Shown one piece after another: positions 52,693 to 64,000 of a DNA stretch of 64,000 nt (the stretch's first letter is position 1; each line of letters begins with the position of its first letter). The DNA is taken from the NCBI GenBank assembly GCA_011800805.1, contig MPNW01000559.1:140938-204937 (forward strand), read 5' to 3'. The notes under the pieces were generated by a model. It searched no databases, was not told the origin of the DNA, and saw only the letters and a list, made by a program, of their open reading frames with translations. Source of the DNA: Hirudo medicinalis. Lineage: Eukaryota > Annelida > Clitellata > Hirudinida > Hirudinidae. Both the position numbers and the translations under genes were made by a program.

Positions 52693-53894
52693 ATGAATAC
52701 CAATTTACGCGTGGCCATTCCAAAGCAGTTACCAAGCGGTCATGTCTTAAAGGAACTTTTCGCTCAACCCGGACGGGCTTTGACACCCGAGATAAGGAAC
52801 GAAAATTTTTCACCTTTTAACGGCAATATCGACAAAACTAGTCACTTCGTAAAAGTTGGAAAATACGTGATACAAGCTAACAATGAAGTTGAAGTCGGTC
52901 CACATCACTGTTTTAGAGCTCTCAACATTGAAACCAACGAAGAAAAACAAGTGAAGGTAATGAGCTAGTCTGTTTGTTCTTGAAGCAACTTTTCATACAA
53001 GTTTTGTCTACAGATATTTCCCACTGACACTTACAAAGACATTCTTGCACCTTATTTCATCACTGGTTGTCATCACAACATAGCAAATATAAGTGAAATA
53101 ATTGTCACTCCCAGCAAGTGTTATACATTTTTTGATAAAACATTGGAGAATCTGCACTTTTTCATAAGAAAAAAGCACAAACTCAAGGAAAGAGAGGCTT
53201 GTTGTCTATACAAACAAATTGTTGAAGCTGTGAGGCTCTGTCATGATAATAATGTTGTTGTTAGGGACATAAAACTAAGAAAATTTGTTTTTATAGATAG
53301 TGAAAAGTGAGTTTAATGCTTGCAGACTTTGTAATGCTTTGCCATTTATGATGAATTCATAACCAAATCATAATGTTTTACAGAAAGCATTTAATTCTCA
53401 CTGGATTGGAGGAAGGTCTAGTGATCCAAGATGATGGAACCGATACGCTTTACGACAAACATGGATGTTTGGCATACATAAGCCCTGAAATTCTCCATTC
53501 GACAACGGGATACTCTGGAAGGGCTTCGGATGTTTGGAGTCTTGGTGTCGTTTTGTACACGATGTTGGTCGGCCAATACCCCTTTCATGACAATGATATT
53601 CCAAATTTGTTCAAGAAAATCCGATCCGGAGCATTTGTAATGCCTGATTTTCTGTCACCCCAAGTTAAATGTTTACTTAAGAACTTGCTTAGAATTGATC
53701 CATCTCAACGACTAACAACCGATGAAATACTTGACCATCCATGGTTTGAGACATCTCACCAAATCTCAGAGTGTTCACCAAAGACTAGCTCTGGAAAGTC
53801 TAAAATTGGAGACCAATTTGTTCCTGAATTGCCATATTCTCAAAAGGTTGAGGAACAAACATTACTAGAGGATTCCATAGAAAAATTTTTATAA
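52693..53894 (+). CDS. Tribbles pseudokinase
   Basis: Scaffold pseudokinase that recruits the COP1 ubiquitin ligase and regulates MAPK/AKT signalling. Exons 52693-52956, 53014-53306 and 53384-53894 (TAA 53892-53894). The Gly-rich loop is degenerate (VGKYVIQANNEVEVGPH), the VAIK Lys lies in EEKQVKI, the catalytic loop reads VVRDIKLRKFVF as in Tribbles (usual RDLKLRKFVF), and the DFG position is replaced by LTGLEEG, corresponding to the SLE motif of TRIB proteins. Then HGCLAYISPEILHSTTGYSG, DVWSLGVVLYTMLVGQYPFHD and LTTDEILDHPWF, where LDHPWF is the MEK-binding-type motif. The tail contains DQFVPELPY, matching the COP1-binding DQxVPE motif. About 355 residues, the normal size for TRIB. The M at 52693 follows an in-frame GGTGCTGATTTC leader; an upstream start is not excluded. 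Confidence 0.95.
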
Positions 53895-54884
53895 ATATCC
53901 AAGCCCCACAGGGAGAACCATTTGTAAGAACTGCTAACCACTTTCAAGGAAAAGCATTTGTACCATGTTCAGTTATATTTAATCAAATTATTAAACCATA
54001 AGATTCCTTGCCAGAAATATAGGATTATTAAAGCATTGTTTCTGTTTGTTGGCTGAGATTCATTTAATTGGAGAAAGCAAAATATATTGCTGCATTAAAG
54101 ACGAGGAATAGGTTGCAATCGTTTACTTTGGCTCCTAACTTCTTTTCCGATGTGCTTTCATGGTTTTATTATGAGCTGGGAAATGTAGTTGGCGGAAGTT
54201 TGGAGAGAAGACTAGCATTTGCACGAGAAGTCGCGTTGAGGTTGAGTGTTGCGCTCAAACTGCGCTTGTGAGTCAAGTTGTGGGTCGATAGGTGTGGCTG
54301 GAATTAGGTCGGGAATCGTCTGGGTGTCCGCGTTTCAGAGCAACAGTTTTTTGACAGTCGCAAGGTGGCATTTGAATTGAAAGTATTCGCTGGCTTAATA
54401 TTAATAGTTAAATCATGCTTTTGTGGATTCGAGTGCCCACGAGGACGATGCGAGATCTGTTTCTCGTTCGTTATGGTCTCTAAAACTCCTTACTTATCCC
54501 CACTTCTTCAGTGTTGTCATTAGTATTAGTTCCAATTATTATTTCTACTGTTTTTTGGGCAATACCAAAATTATGAATGTTTCCTAACAAGAGAGAGCAA
54601 ACTTATTTGCGAAAAGTAGTACGTTAAAGTAAAATCTCTGTCACCAACAGTTTGAGTTTATTAATGATTTAAATTCTTTCCTTAGTTTTGATTTCGACAT
54701 AAAATTAATTTTAAGCTAAAAAAAAGACCAAGGCGTCGATATTTTGCTTACAAAGCTAAAACATTTGAAAACGCGAATCCAACTGTTTTTTTTTTAGATT
54801 TTATATTTACTGATTGAAAATTAAGAGGTTGAAAACATCCATTCAAAATCGAAGCAAAATCGTCAGGCTATTCTTGGCGGGTTT
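53895..54884. other. 3' flank of Tribbles and promoter region of the bHLH gene
   Basis: No coding region supported; an open frame at 54068-54271 has no recognisable similarity. The bHLH gene start is assumed at 54885 and its upstream exons, if any, may lie here. Confidence 0.4.
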
Positions 54885-56687
54885 ATGAGGTCGTCGGCTC
54901 GTTTGGCTCGCTCTTCGTCAGTCATGGAGCGCTATTTGACTAGAAAACCGAGCGAAGTTTGTGAAAATTTGGTTAAAGCACGAAAAAGACATTTTGATTC
55001 CAGATGGAGGGCCAACATTGCTAGTTGCTTTGAAACTCTTCTTCACATAGTACCGATGAGCAAAAGGGCCATTAAAAAGCAGTCTAAAGTCAGTGCATTG
55101 ATAGCAACTTGAAGCCTAATAAATACTTACATAAAGCTAAAAAGTATGTCATTCAAACAGGCAAATATTCTTGAAGCCACAGCACAACATTTGGAATTCT
55201 TAGAAAGGACTATAGTTCTACTGCTTCAAGCAAAGGGTAAATTTAAATGATTTGAGAGAATTTGTTTTAATGGGTGCCAGCCGTTTCTTTATCATTGTTG
55301 GTTGATATTTTGAATCAGTAATGAATTAAAGATGGTAACGTGGATGTGGGGATGATTTCGCTATGACCTTCGCACTGTTGCAAATGTGGCATGACGTGAT
55401 CACTTATCTAGTAACCTTTATGAAATAATGCTTCAGCCAAGAAGTTAGGGATACAAAACTCGTATGCGTGGTGTGCCAATGAAATTGAACAATTAAAAGC
55501 ATCCTTCATTGTCAAAGAAAGCAGCAGACCACGGAAACCAGCGTGAGATTCAAAATTTGGCTATTGTTACATTCTAAACGTACAGGACCTAATTTACATC
55601 CACAGGAAAGGAAGGCAGAGAAACAGGCTGACGAGAGTAAAAAATGTTTGTAAATGTATAATGAAATGTTCGACCTACATGTTTGTAATAATACATAATT
55701 CATATTCTCCAGAGAAATAAGAAATTTGATGTGGGAAACACAGCAGACAATTATACAGCTAGGGTAATCAATGGCACTCTATAATGATTCTGAGTAAACG
55801 TTCTGTTTTTTATTAAGGCTGAGAAAAAACCACTTGATGAGTCAAAAAGCTTGCAAAGAGTTATTGAGGTTACTTTGCAAGAAAAATATTTTTAATCTGG
55901 ACTTTATAGCATAAGTTTCGATTTTAGGTGCATGTGAGCGAAGGTTTGTGTTGCAAGGAAGAGATGTTTGGAAGTGATGATGAAGGCATCCACAGTGTGA
56001 ACAGGTGAGACTTTCTTTCAAGCAGGACCAGTTGAACTTTTATCAACTTCAATGCATATGTTCCAGCTTGGAAGTTACACCCAAGATTACACCAATGGAA
56101 GCCTTTAAAATGCCAAAGAAGTAAGATAAGCTTTTGCAATCGTCTTTAAGAGGAACTGAAAAAACATTGTCTTTCGAAGAGTTCGAAAGTTCTCGCATCC
56201 TGCCATGGCACACGTGTCCAGAAGATCCCTCATCGAGTATTTGAACTGCAAGTACCATGTGCACCATTTACTCATGTTAACTTAGTTTATGTTTTACAGA
56301 CAGCTAGATTCTCTGAAGAGTGAAAACTTTCCGACTAAAATAATCCGATCACCAGTTAAGCAAAGCTGTGAGATTGATTTTTTTTTGTGATTGGTTCATC
56401 AAAATAATCACCTTTGAATTAATCGAAAAGCGTCAGATGAAAGATTGTTATTTTTGGATGAAAGCATGGATCCGTGGCTTTCGAACCGTCTCGTGTTGCT
56501 CATCGAAGATGACCATCCGAACACAGACGAGGTGAGTCCCGCACATAATTCCACAACGTTCTCCTATCGAGGTACTTTCCATCACCAGGCACCTCAGGAA
56601 GACCAAATTGCAGAACAAGTGGAATTTCTCGGACAAAACAGTCCACTTTTTGGGCAGGAGTTAGAACACCTACTCAGCAGCTGTTAG
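54885..56687 (+). CDS. bHLH-like protein, possibly STRA8-like
   Basis: Exons 54885-55088, 55161-55236, 55437-55542 and about 55610-55639, 55714-55764, 55819-55869, 55929-56005, about 56066-56119, about 56301-56370 and 56444-56687 join in phase. The ORF encodes roughly 310 residues. Residues about 30-95 form a helix-loop-helix: ARKRHFDSRWRANIASCFETLLHIVP, a short loop, then KQSKANILEATAQHLEFLE. The basic part is atypical: the canonical Glu of the E-box-binding motif is replaced by Asp. The pattern of helix 2 followed by a leucine run (RTIVLLLQAK) and a basic stretch recalls STRA8, a vertebrate meiosis regulator with a similar HLH and similar length (about 330 residues), but no diagnostic STRA8 C-terminal domain was recognised, so this is inference. 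The C-terminal exon is acidic with WLSNRLVLLIEDD. Stop TAG 56685-56687. Convergent with MRPL46. Confidence 0.5.
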
Positions 56688-57137
56688 CTTGCTCAAAATT
56701 TATTTTACAACTGCTTTTGCAGTTCATCAGCTGGCATAAATAAGCAACTGTTCAAACTTTTAGAGTTGGTGAAACTTTCATATTTATTGGGGTTGTGCAT
56801 GGTCAACCCAATTTTTGCTTTGCCTCCTGCATTTTCACTAACTTATGACTGCACCCAGAATTTTTATGTTTCACCATGTTTATTTGCCTGTTCAGTCATT
56901 GTTTTGGTGCTTAGCTTGTTTAAATGTTGTGTTTAACGTCCACTGTTGTTAGCCTTGTCAAGGTTTATGTCCAACTGTCTCAATATTCAGCTTTGTTCTT
57001 CAGAATCAATGAACTAGTTCTTCCCGTATTAATTTGATTTTACCCGGCCTTGCGATACGAACCCATATTTCTCTGCATCAAAATAACTATGGAAAACAAA
57101 CTTGCAGGGTACGGTACATATTGTATTGTTACGTAGG
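56688..57137. other. Intergenic gap between convergent bHLH and MRPL46 genes
   Basis: About 450 bases with two converging 3' ends; no other feature seen. Confidence 0.6.
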
Positions 57138-58370
57138 TTATTCAAGTACGAGATTCTTCAGTTTTGATCCGTAAGTGTTATTCGAGAACTGACGAACCTC
57201 TTCTTTTGCTACCCATCTGTAGTCGGGGCACTGAGGATCCAAGGAACCTCCCACATAACATGCCTTAAAGAAGAACACCTGGCAAGAAGCAGAAAAAGGG
57301 ATTAAGAAATAGGGTGTAGGACATTTTAGAGAGCACATACCTTTGCTCCTACAAAGTCCTTGTAGGCATTTGGTGGATACTTGAACTGGTAGAACCCACA
57401 GGGAGCATTACCAAATATCTCTGCCTTGAACTGGGGCCCACAGAGTTCTGTCAAAGCTCTTTCTGCTGCCTAAATAAAACAAATATGCCAGTCAATAGTT
57501 AACAAGTATCACTGCCTGTGCTGTGTTACCTCTCTCATAGACTCATTATCCTTCCTGATATTCATTGGGCAAGCCCATTGAGCATCTTTTCCAAATTGTT
57601 GGTGCAAGAGAAGAACCAATTTCCTATCTAATTTTCTATCTAAGGATTTCTGGTCATTGGTCTCATCAGCCTCTACAATCAAGTGTTTGTAAATGTTGCC
57701 AAGTTTTTATCAAAATGGACTCATGTTAGAGATATCTGATTAAATGTTGACTTCATGGTATTGATATGCATCATTTTAATAATTTTCCTTGGAGCCCAAG
57801 GCAAGATTTAAACATCATCTTTTGTGCTTGTGATTTTGAGCAACCAACCTGTTATTCTAGGAGCAAACTGGAAAGCTGTGTGTTCTTCCTTCCACATGTC
57901 TTCCATTTCTTGTGCTGTGTGAAGAACTGCATCTCCATCTGCATCCAGAAGTTCTGCCTGTTTCTTTTTTTCTATATTTTTTCTGGATATAATATTTTGA
58001 TTTGTTATTATGAGTGAGGTGGGTAGAGGGTATGCCTTGGCACTTACTTGTCTTCGATGTGTCGGAGACTGTGGTCTGATAATAGACTTTTCTCATTTTC
58101 TACCGCTAACATCATGGCGGAAAAGTCTTCTTCAATCTTATTTTTCTTTGGAGTTATTATTGGAGACCTCTCCACTATTACTGCACTCATTAGGTGCCAC
58201 TTCGTTTGTAATGAGCTGCATTTACCAAATTCTCTTGAACTACCTGTAAAATTAGTGAAAATTAAATTTGACGCTGCAGGGGAAATTAACCAGTATGATG
58301 AGTCAATCGGAAGGCAGCTTTCGATATGGTACATTGATATCCAAAGCCCGTCTTGACGAAAAAACTTCAT
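57138..58370 (-). CDS. MRPL46: Mitochondrial large ribosomal subunit protein mL46 (MRPL46)
   Basis: Component of the mitochondrial 39S ribosomal subunit with a Nudix-like fold. Exons from 5': up to 58243 (possibly 58370)-58048, 57982-57849, 57672-57530, 57469-57341, 57278-57138 (stop TAA). Recognisable segments: MSAVIVERSPIITPKK, EKSLLSDHSLRHIED, QEMEDMWKEEHTAFQ, EADETNDQKSLDRKLDRKLVLLL, AERALTELCG, FGNAPCGFYQFKYPP and AKVFFFKACYVGGS, each matching the order in human MRPL46. The N-terminus is unsettled: the ORF opens at an ATG at 58368-58370, and an acceptor (TTTTACAG) just before 58243 suggests a separate first exon. The mitochondrial targeting region is therefore uncertain. Complete apart from that. 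Confidence 0.93.
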
Positions 58371-61300
58371 ATGCCATTAACTGATTGATATCCTGATTAT
58401 TGGAGGCATTTGACATTAGCTGAGCGCTGGAAACTGGACGAATCAGACACACTCCTGGACCAATTTAAATTACTATTTTTCCAAAGCAGAACAATAATTT
58501 AATAACCTTGTACGCAAAAGTTAAACGGAACTTTTGTAAGTAAGTTCAAAAGAGTAGAGCTCCGAGATTTGATGACAAGCATGACTCCTGCGGTGCCGAA
58601 ACCTTAGTTTACGTTTTCGAGGTTCGTACCGTGAGGGTGTTATTGATCATTTTAAATTATTAAAATTTTTAATTTAAGAAAATATTTATATATTTTAAAT
58701 AGGTCAGATATATTCAATTCATAGAAATTTCACAAATCCTGATTCACGAAAATGTTGCTTCATAAAGAAATTTTATTTTATATAGGTTCCGTTTCGTAAT
58801 TTTAGATCCATGCAATTTTTTGAGAAATGATTCCTTTTCGGTTATATTTAGACGTTTAGATTATTCGGTTATATTTATATTGTGCTGAAATTATATTGGA
58901 TATGGATTAGTGTTTTTTTAATGTTCACAAGAAATATAATAAATAAATATAAGTTCGAGCCAATCATTCTTATGATTACAAATCTTTGGAAAAGGAATCG
59001 AAGTACAGACTACAAAACTTGGAGTTTTTACTGCAAAGCGGTTTTTTCCGCAATTAAAATAATACGATACATGTGGGCATTTAACAAAAAGTAAATGCTA
59101 GAAAAATGAGTTCTTGCTCCTAACATAGATTGAAACAAGCTTTTTAAACCTCGGACAATGCATTATTCTCTGAGCAAAATCTTTCAAAAGAGCTTCGGAA
59201 GCCACATCACAATCTTTTTGCTTGAAAAATAATTATGGTTCCATCTTCATCTGAAGAGTGGAATTCCAACGCTATTTTTATAACTCAGTATGATAAAAAA
59301 AACAAAGCGATTAAACTTATCTTGTTTAATCATGTAACAATTACGCCTTAATTGTGAAATTGACGTTAAATAAACAAACACCTAGTTTCAGGTATTTCGA
59401 AAAAGATGCCTCAAACGTTCATGGTGGCATAAATGTAAATTCATAAATATAATTCGATTAAAATAATGGATATTCAACTTAGCTTTTATCAATTATGTCA
59501 GCATTAGCCTGGTTCTTTTATTCAGTTTTTGGTCGTTAATAATGGCCTAATCCACTTCTGGCACAAAGATTACTATTAAGAAACTCTTAATTATAATCAT
59601 TGTACGCCGCTGGTCCATCATGGACATTGACGATATTCTATCGGTATGTCGTTGTGGAACGTTGTGATACAAATTTATATTGAAAAATATGTAAAAGATC
59701 AATTTATTTTCAAAAGTAACCTTTGCTAAATATCGATCGAGATTAACATCCAAACGCTTGCATTTTTATAATTATATAGAATAACATAATTTAAAATGCT
59801 TATTTATAATATGTTTAAATATTGTTTATACACGGATACATTTTAGGAATGGAAATAATTTAATTCTATGGAAATAAGATATTGCATTAGTGAAAAATCT
59901 TCAATGAATTGCAAACATTTCTCCATTTCGTGGATCTCCGCGACTGTTTTTGTTGAAGTAACTTTCGAGAAAATTGAAATGTTAGCGGCTGTCAGGGTTT
60001 GTATTTGCTTCTCTGAGATTAATAGGGAATTGTTCACAACCAGCGGTGCAATCGGAAATATTTCTTTTTTTGGATAATTTTTATTTCCTTCAGTTATTTG
60101 CACACGATTTTTTCATCCTGTCCGTCCTTGACTGAAACATTTTTGAACGACAGACCTTCATAGATGGGCAACATTTGACGTAATAACGCTTCCTCAAACC
60201 TCGATTTATTCGCTGCTTGGCGTGGAATGTCAAGTTTCGGGGAGCAGTTGCATTGTTCGCATGCTTTTTATATGCGGTTTTGAATGCAAACATATTGTCC
60301 ATAAAACATCAAACGTTTCATGTTAAACAAGACCGAATGAATTTAAAAACCCAATTATCGGAATAATTTGTTGCCTTAGGCCACATAAATAGTCATTAAC
60401 AAGATAAAACAGAATGCGATACAAGATGCTTCCGGTATGGTTGTGTTCGTCGGTGAGCAACTTTGAACACCATGGCACTCGTGCAATTGAATCCTGTAAC
60501 ATCGCAGTAAAACATTTCCACCTTTAAATCAGTTTTCACTTAATATAACGTAATGTGTCCATAGTTACCAAGTCAACACTACAAGAAAACTATGTGAAAT
60601 CTGTATGCTGTTTACATTTCAGCAACATCATGTGAGATTTAATAAACCTAAAAATGCGAAAAATGTTTGGAAGCTAGAAAGGACTTTTTAAAATTTCTTT
60701 TTCGATGAAGATATATGAATATTTTCTTGGTAGAAATTACGTAGGGGTTCATTACGCTGCAGTCAAGAATAATAAATAAAAGCTCAGCAAATTTAAAGGT
60801 GTCTATTTTGCATATCTAAAAAGATTTGAGAATTTCACACAGTCTTGGAAGGAAGCTTGTCTCCAGATGAAATGTCAAGAACGCCTGGAAAGCTTAGACA
60901 AGATTTATTGGTGCCCAGTAATGTGTAACGAGAAGTAACGAAGCTAAAGTACTTGATGTGAGAGAGCATTTCTTCTGATGTTGCGTATGCAAGCACAACT
61001 TTCATTTAAGTAAATTTCTTTTTCGTTCTCAAATTTAAATTTTTTTTTAAACCAAGGTTCAAAGAAATTTTATTTTTGGAAAACTCAATTTGTGGACAAC
61101 AAATATTTATATCCCAACTTCTGTAACTTGTAATAATCTTCCATTTGCTGCGAAAGTTCAGATTCGGTGATAAGCAACTGAACCTGGTCGCCAATATTAG
61201 CTTTTCAGAGAAGAGTTATGAGATCCGTTTTAGAAAAGCCGCAGATTTCGAGCGCTTTTGCACAGATTCAGTAGCTGTTAAAAATTCAGCCCTATAAGTT

Positions 61301-63964
61301 GAAAGAACATTTATTTAAATTAGAATGACTGACTGAATGAAATGATCTAATCGTAGTGCCAGTGATATTTCACTACGAAGTAGTGCGGTATTTCGGAAAG
61401 TGAGGAATAATGAAGCCGTTGTAAAAAGAGATCAAATCCATCTCGGTCATCATCTACCTCCCTGCAGGCATTTCCAAATACTCATTTAGATCGACCGAAA
61501 GAGTAAGCAATCTTTCGACAAGATGTCACAACAAATACAATATCGCTGATAAGAAACTCGATCCCTATAACCAAAAGAAAAACAAAGCCTTTCGATTTAT
61601 TCTCATCGTTGAGGTTTTATGGAGTATATAAGATGGTGGAATAGCTAGGAATAAGTTCAATTACTGAATATAAGTTGTAGAGTTACAGCCATTTGTCTCA
61701 CAAATACTTGTTCCAATCACAGTGCACTTGAGAAGTGGAATCCATTGCAGCTTCCAACGAAAAATATTTATTATCGCCCCCAATTTGAAACATGTGACGC
61801 TCGAATGTCTGAGTTTCCTTTTGTGAATTTGATCAATACTCCAATTGCCATCTAAAGATACTTTTAGAAATCTCCTTTAAACAATTCCTTTTAAGCCAGT
61901 CCCGCCACGATCATTACCTAACATAGAAGTAATTTGAAATCATCATCACTCAGCTGAATGACATCAAGTCACTCGTTTGAACTTATATTCGAATCAACAT
62001 TAACACATTAACGTTGCAATTCTTCGCCACGGTAAGCAATGTTCGAACGCCTCATTGGATTAACATGGAATTGATTCCGTTCAATTATGAAAAGGAACGA
62101 AAAGTTTTCCAGACTTCCACTGTCTCTGTTATCTCTCAAGAATTTTCGGATTGAATTCGTCTTAAACATTGTTTAATGTTTGCGCAGTCCCGATGTTCCC
62201 ATCCTTTATCCGAATATAAAGCTTTTTTAAAATAATTTATACATTTATTCTCTCGTAAATAACTCGAGAATAACTTTGAATTATTGCCAGCAACTCGCAA
62301 ATATCGACGAAATTCACTTTTAAGCTAGTGGATTGGCAGACGTATTTTCTTTTCGAAACGGGGAAGGAGAATTGCCACGTTGTTGTAACGAGTTCCGGCC
62401 ATTTGCATTGTCTTCAAATTTTAACTAAACGAGGATTATTCCAGGAGGAATGATTGACCCGTAAGAGCCGTGTTGAGTGTCACGTTCGTGAGATGTGCGT
62501 GTTCATGTTTTGCATGCGAACCGAGAGCTACGTTCACACGGACATTTGGCCTATCCCCGATGTTGCTAAATGTTTCCAGAACATTCAACATGGCCAGTGT
62601 TGACTGGAATGTCTACACGATCATGGATTCGAGCAATTTCCTGGTTGCTCGAGGATAAAAAAAGAATTGTGACTGATTGTTGTCGAAGATGTAAACCGCT
62701 CATAAGCTCACTTTCAAACACCATCGTTTGTAAAATATTGTTTATGAGAGCATCACTTGCCATCTAAGATGTTTCAAATGACTAAGATGAAAGGAGCAGA
62801 TAAATGAATGAATGAAGCCGTGTGAATCATCATAGAGCTTGTTTGTTCAGAAGCCAACACCGGCATAAAGTTGATTTTAATTGCTCCAGTTTGAAACGCC
62901 GCATTTGAATCGTGGCTCGAAGTAATTTGTTGGAAATTAACGCTGCAAAAGCGTAAAACGAGTTGAGAAAAGGCAAATCGAAAATTGACATATGGAAATT
63001 ATCTTGTCAACCGTTGGCCGCTGATATTCTTGCATTCGTTTTATTAATTCGAAGAATCATTTCACGAGACAGGAAATCGATGATGAGACGCTTAATTGCC
63101 AGAATTTGTGAACAAACGAAGTTAAGCAACATTTCTCGAGTTCATTTCGTTCGAATTGTGGTTGAGAAACTCGAAGGACTATTTAAGTGGGTGATTGAAG
63201 ATCAATAGGCTGAGGAAATGTGGCTGCTGGTTATGAGGAACTCTTATGCTAATTAGTTTAACACTGCCTTGTTTTGCCTTCCATTGATGGATTTCGTGAA
63301 ACAACTCGAAAGAAAGAGATGTGAATGATTACAAAGAGGGATGTGATTCATTGTCTGAAATGCAACGCCTTGCATTTATTTGTTGATGTCAGGGGAAGGC
63401 CAAACAATTGGAGTTTGCGAACAACTTTGAGATTTCACTCGTTCTCACAACCTTCTTGTCTCGCATTTCTCGAAAACAATAAATTTAATTGGCTCAATCA
63501 ATCAATACGTGTGTCATAGCACACTTCCTTCTGCTCAGGAGAGCAAATCCACGAGGGAAACTTGAGGCCACGGCACACATCCTGACTTAGGCCATCGTCA
63601 TTGAGGCACAAATGAACCCAAGAGCAGAGGAAGGAAGACCCCCTGAAGGAAAACACGTTTTCATGAAACCAACACATAAAGACATGTTTTTTCGTTTTAC
63701 CAATCGCTAAGTATACAGATGCGTGTACAGCGCGTGCACATAGGAGCCTACATGATAGATAACTACTGATTCAACAATATCGTATATCATAGTTGGCCCA
63801 TACGTCCGGTCGAAGCAGGAGAGGGATACAAGAGGATTTCGTGTTTTCACCGAGTGCTTCTTAACTATTCTTGAAAAAGCAAAGATTGTTGCGTTTATAT
63901 CGCTTATAAGATTTTCTTGCGGGCCGGTTGCTCGGAACCGACATTGAATGAAGCTGAACGTATC
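58371..63964. other. Long stretch with no confident gene
   Basis: AT-rich DNA, mostly without recognisable coding sequence, RNA genes or mobile elements. A minus-strand stretch at 59843-60260 looks moderately coding and is listed separately; other ORFs (62470-62767, 62963-63208, 63325-63519) are unrecognised and lack exon support. Confidence 0.5.
59843..60260 (-). CDS. Unrecognised candidate coding exons
   Basis: Two adjoining minus-strand frames look more protein-like than their surroundings. From about 60260 one reads SRFEEALLRQMLPIYEGLSF and on to DGQDEKI, followed by a GT-type donor (ATC|GTGTGC); a second, in another frame (60103-59843), reads PLVVNNSLLISEKQIQTLTA and on to EMEKCLQFIEDFS before a stop. 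No family was recognised and the joining splice sites are not clear, so this could be a lineage-specific gene or chance. Confidence 0.2.
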
Positions 63965-64000
63965 ATGAAGTCGAAATCAAAAAGGTCCGATAAGGAGTTT
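63965..64000 (+). CDS. Possible start of a gene running off the window
   Basis: An ATG at 63965 opens a basic frame (MKSKSKRSDKEF) still open at the window edge. There is no further evidence; it could be the first residues of a protein or chance. Confidence 0.15.
   Translation, partial: MKSKSKRSDKEF

Noticed and set aside
62470..62767. Overlapping ORFs on both strands
   Set aside because: Neither frame shows a recognised domain; equal openness on both strands is uninformative.

Overview
This window looks like nuclear DNA from an invertebrate bilaterian animal. It is AT-rich, full of ATT/AAT microsatellites, and its genes are broken into many short exons with small GT-AG (sometimes GC-AG) introns. 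All gene families recognised are metazoan: laminin alpha, a p53/p63/p73-type protein, Odd-skipped, Tribbles, L1-type CAM, a ClC-2-like chloride channel, SRPK, SDS22/PPP1R7, MRPL46, and a somatostatin/allatostatin-C-type neuropeptide. A tRNA-derived SINE with a (CTTA)n tail and an end resembling marine-invertebrate SINEs fits this. I cannot name the species. Gene models were built by hand from exon translations, splice sites and phase, so exon ends are good estimates, not transcript evidence.

Layout. 1-2.8 kb (+): 3' part of a ClC-1/2/K-type chloride channel. 2.9-5.2 kb (-): a two-exon, 98-residue allatostatin-C/somatostatin-type neuropeptide precursor. 6.6-7.3 kb: a rearranged partial copy of the 3' half of the p53-family gene. 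7.9-10.9 kb (-): the p53-family gene itself, with DNA-binding domain, tetramerisation domain and SAM domain; its N-terminal exon(s) are not located. 15.1-16.7 kb (-): complete SDS22/PPP1R7 leucine-rich-repeat gene. 17.2 kb: SINE. 18.1-36.1 kb (-): a complete-looking laminin alpha (alpha3/5-like architecture). 37.3-40.5 kb (+): SRPK-type SR-protein kinase, head to head with laminin. 42.2-43.8 kb (+): Odd-skipped-related three-zinc-finger gene. 45.7-51.2 kb (+): an L1-family cell adhesion molecule with Ig domains, one TM and an ankyrin-binding FIGNY tail but no fibronectin type III repeats. 52.7-53.9 kb (+): Tribbles pseudokinase. 54.9-56.7 kb (+): bHLH-like protein, possibly STRA8-like. 57.1-58.4 kb (-): MRPL46. 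58.4-64 kb: no confident gene.

The genes do not form one pathway. The neighbourhood is an ordinary animal gene mix: adhesion/extracellular matrix (laminin, L1), signalling (neuropeptide, Tribbles, SRPK, SDS22), transcription (p53-family, Odd-skipped, bHLH) and housekeeping (MRPL46). The points most worth following up are the new neuropeptide precursor, the L1-type protein without FN3 repeats, the p53-family 3' duplication, the duplicated splice acceptor in the chloride channel, and the possible STRA8-like bHLH gene. Two single-N positions (4679 and 42738) sit at repeats and probably mark assembly joins.
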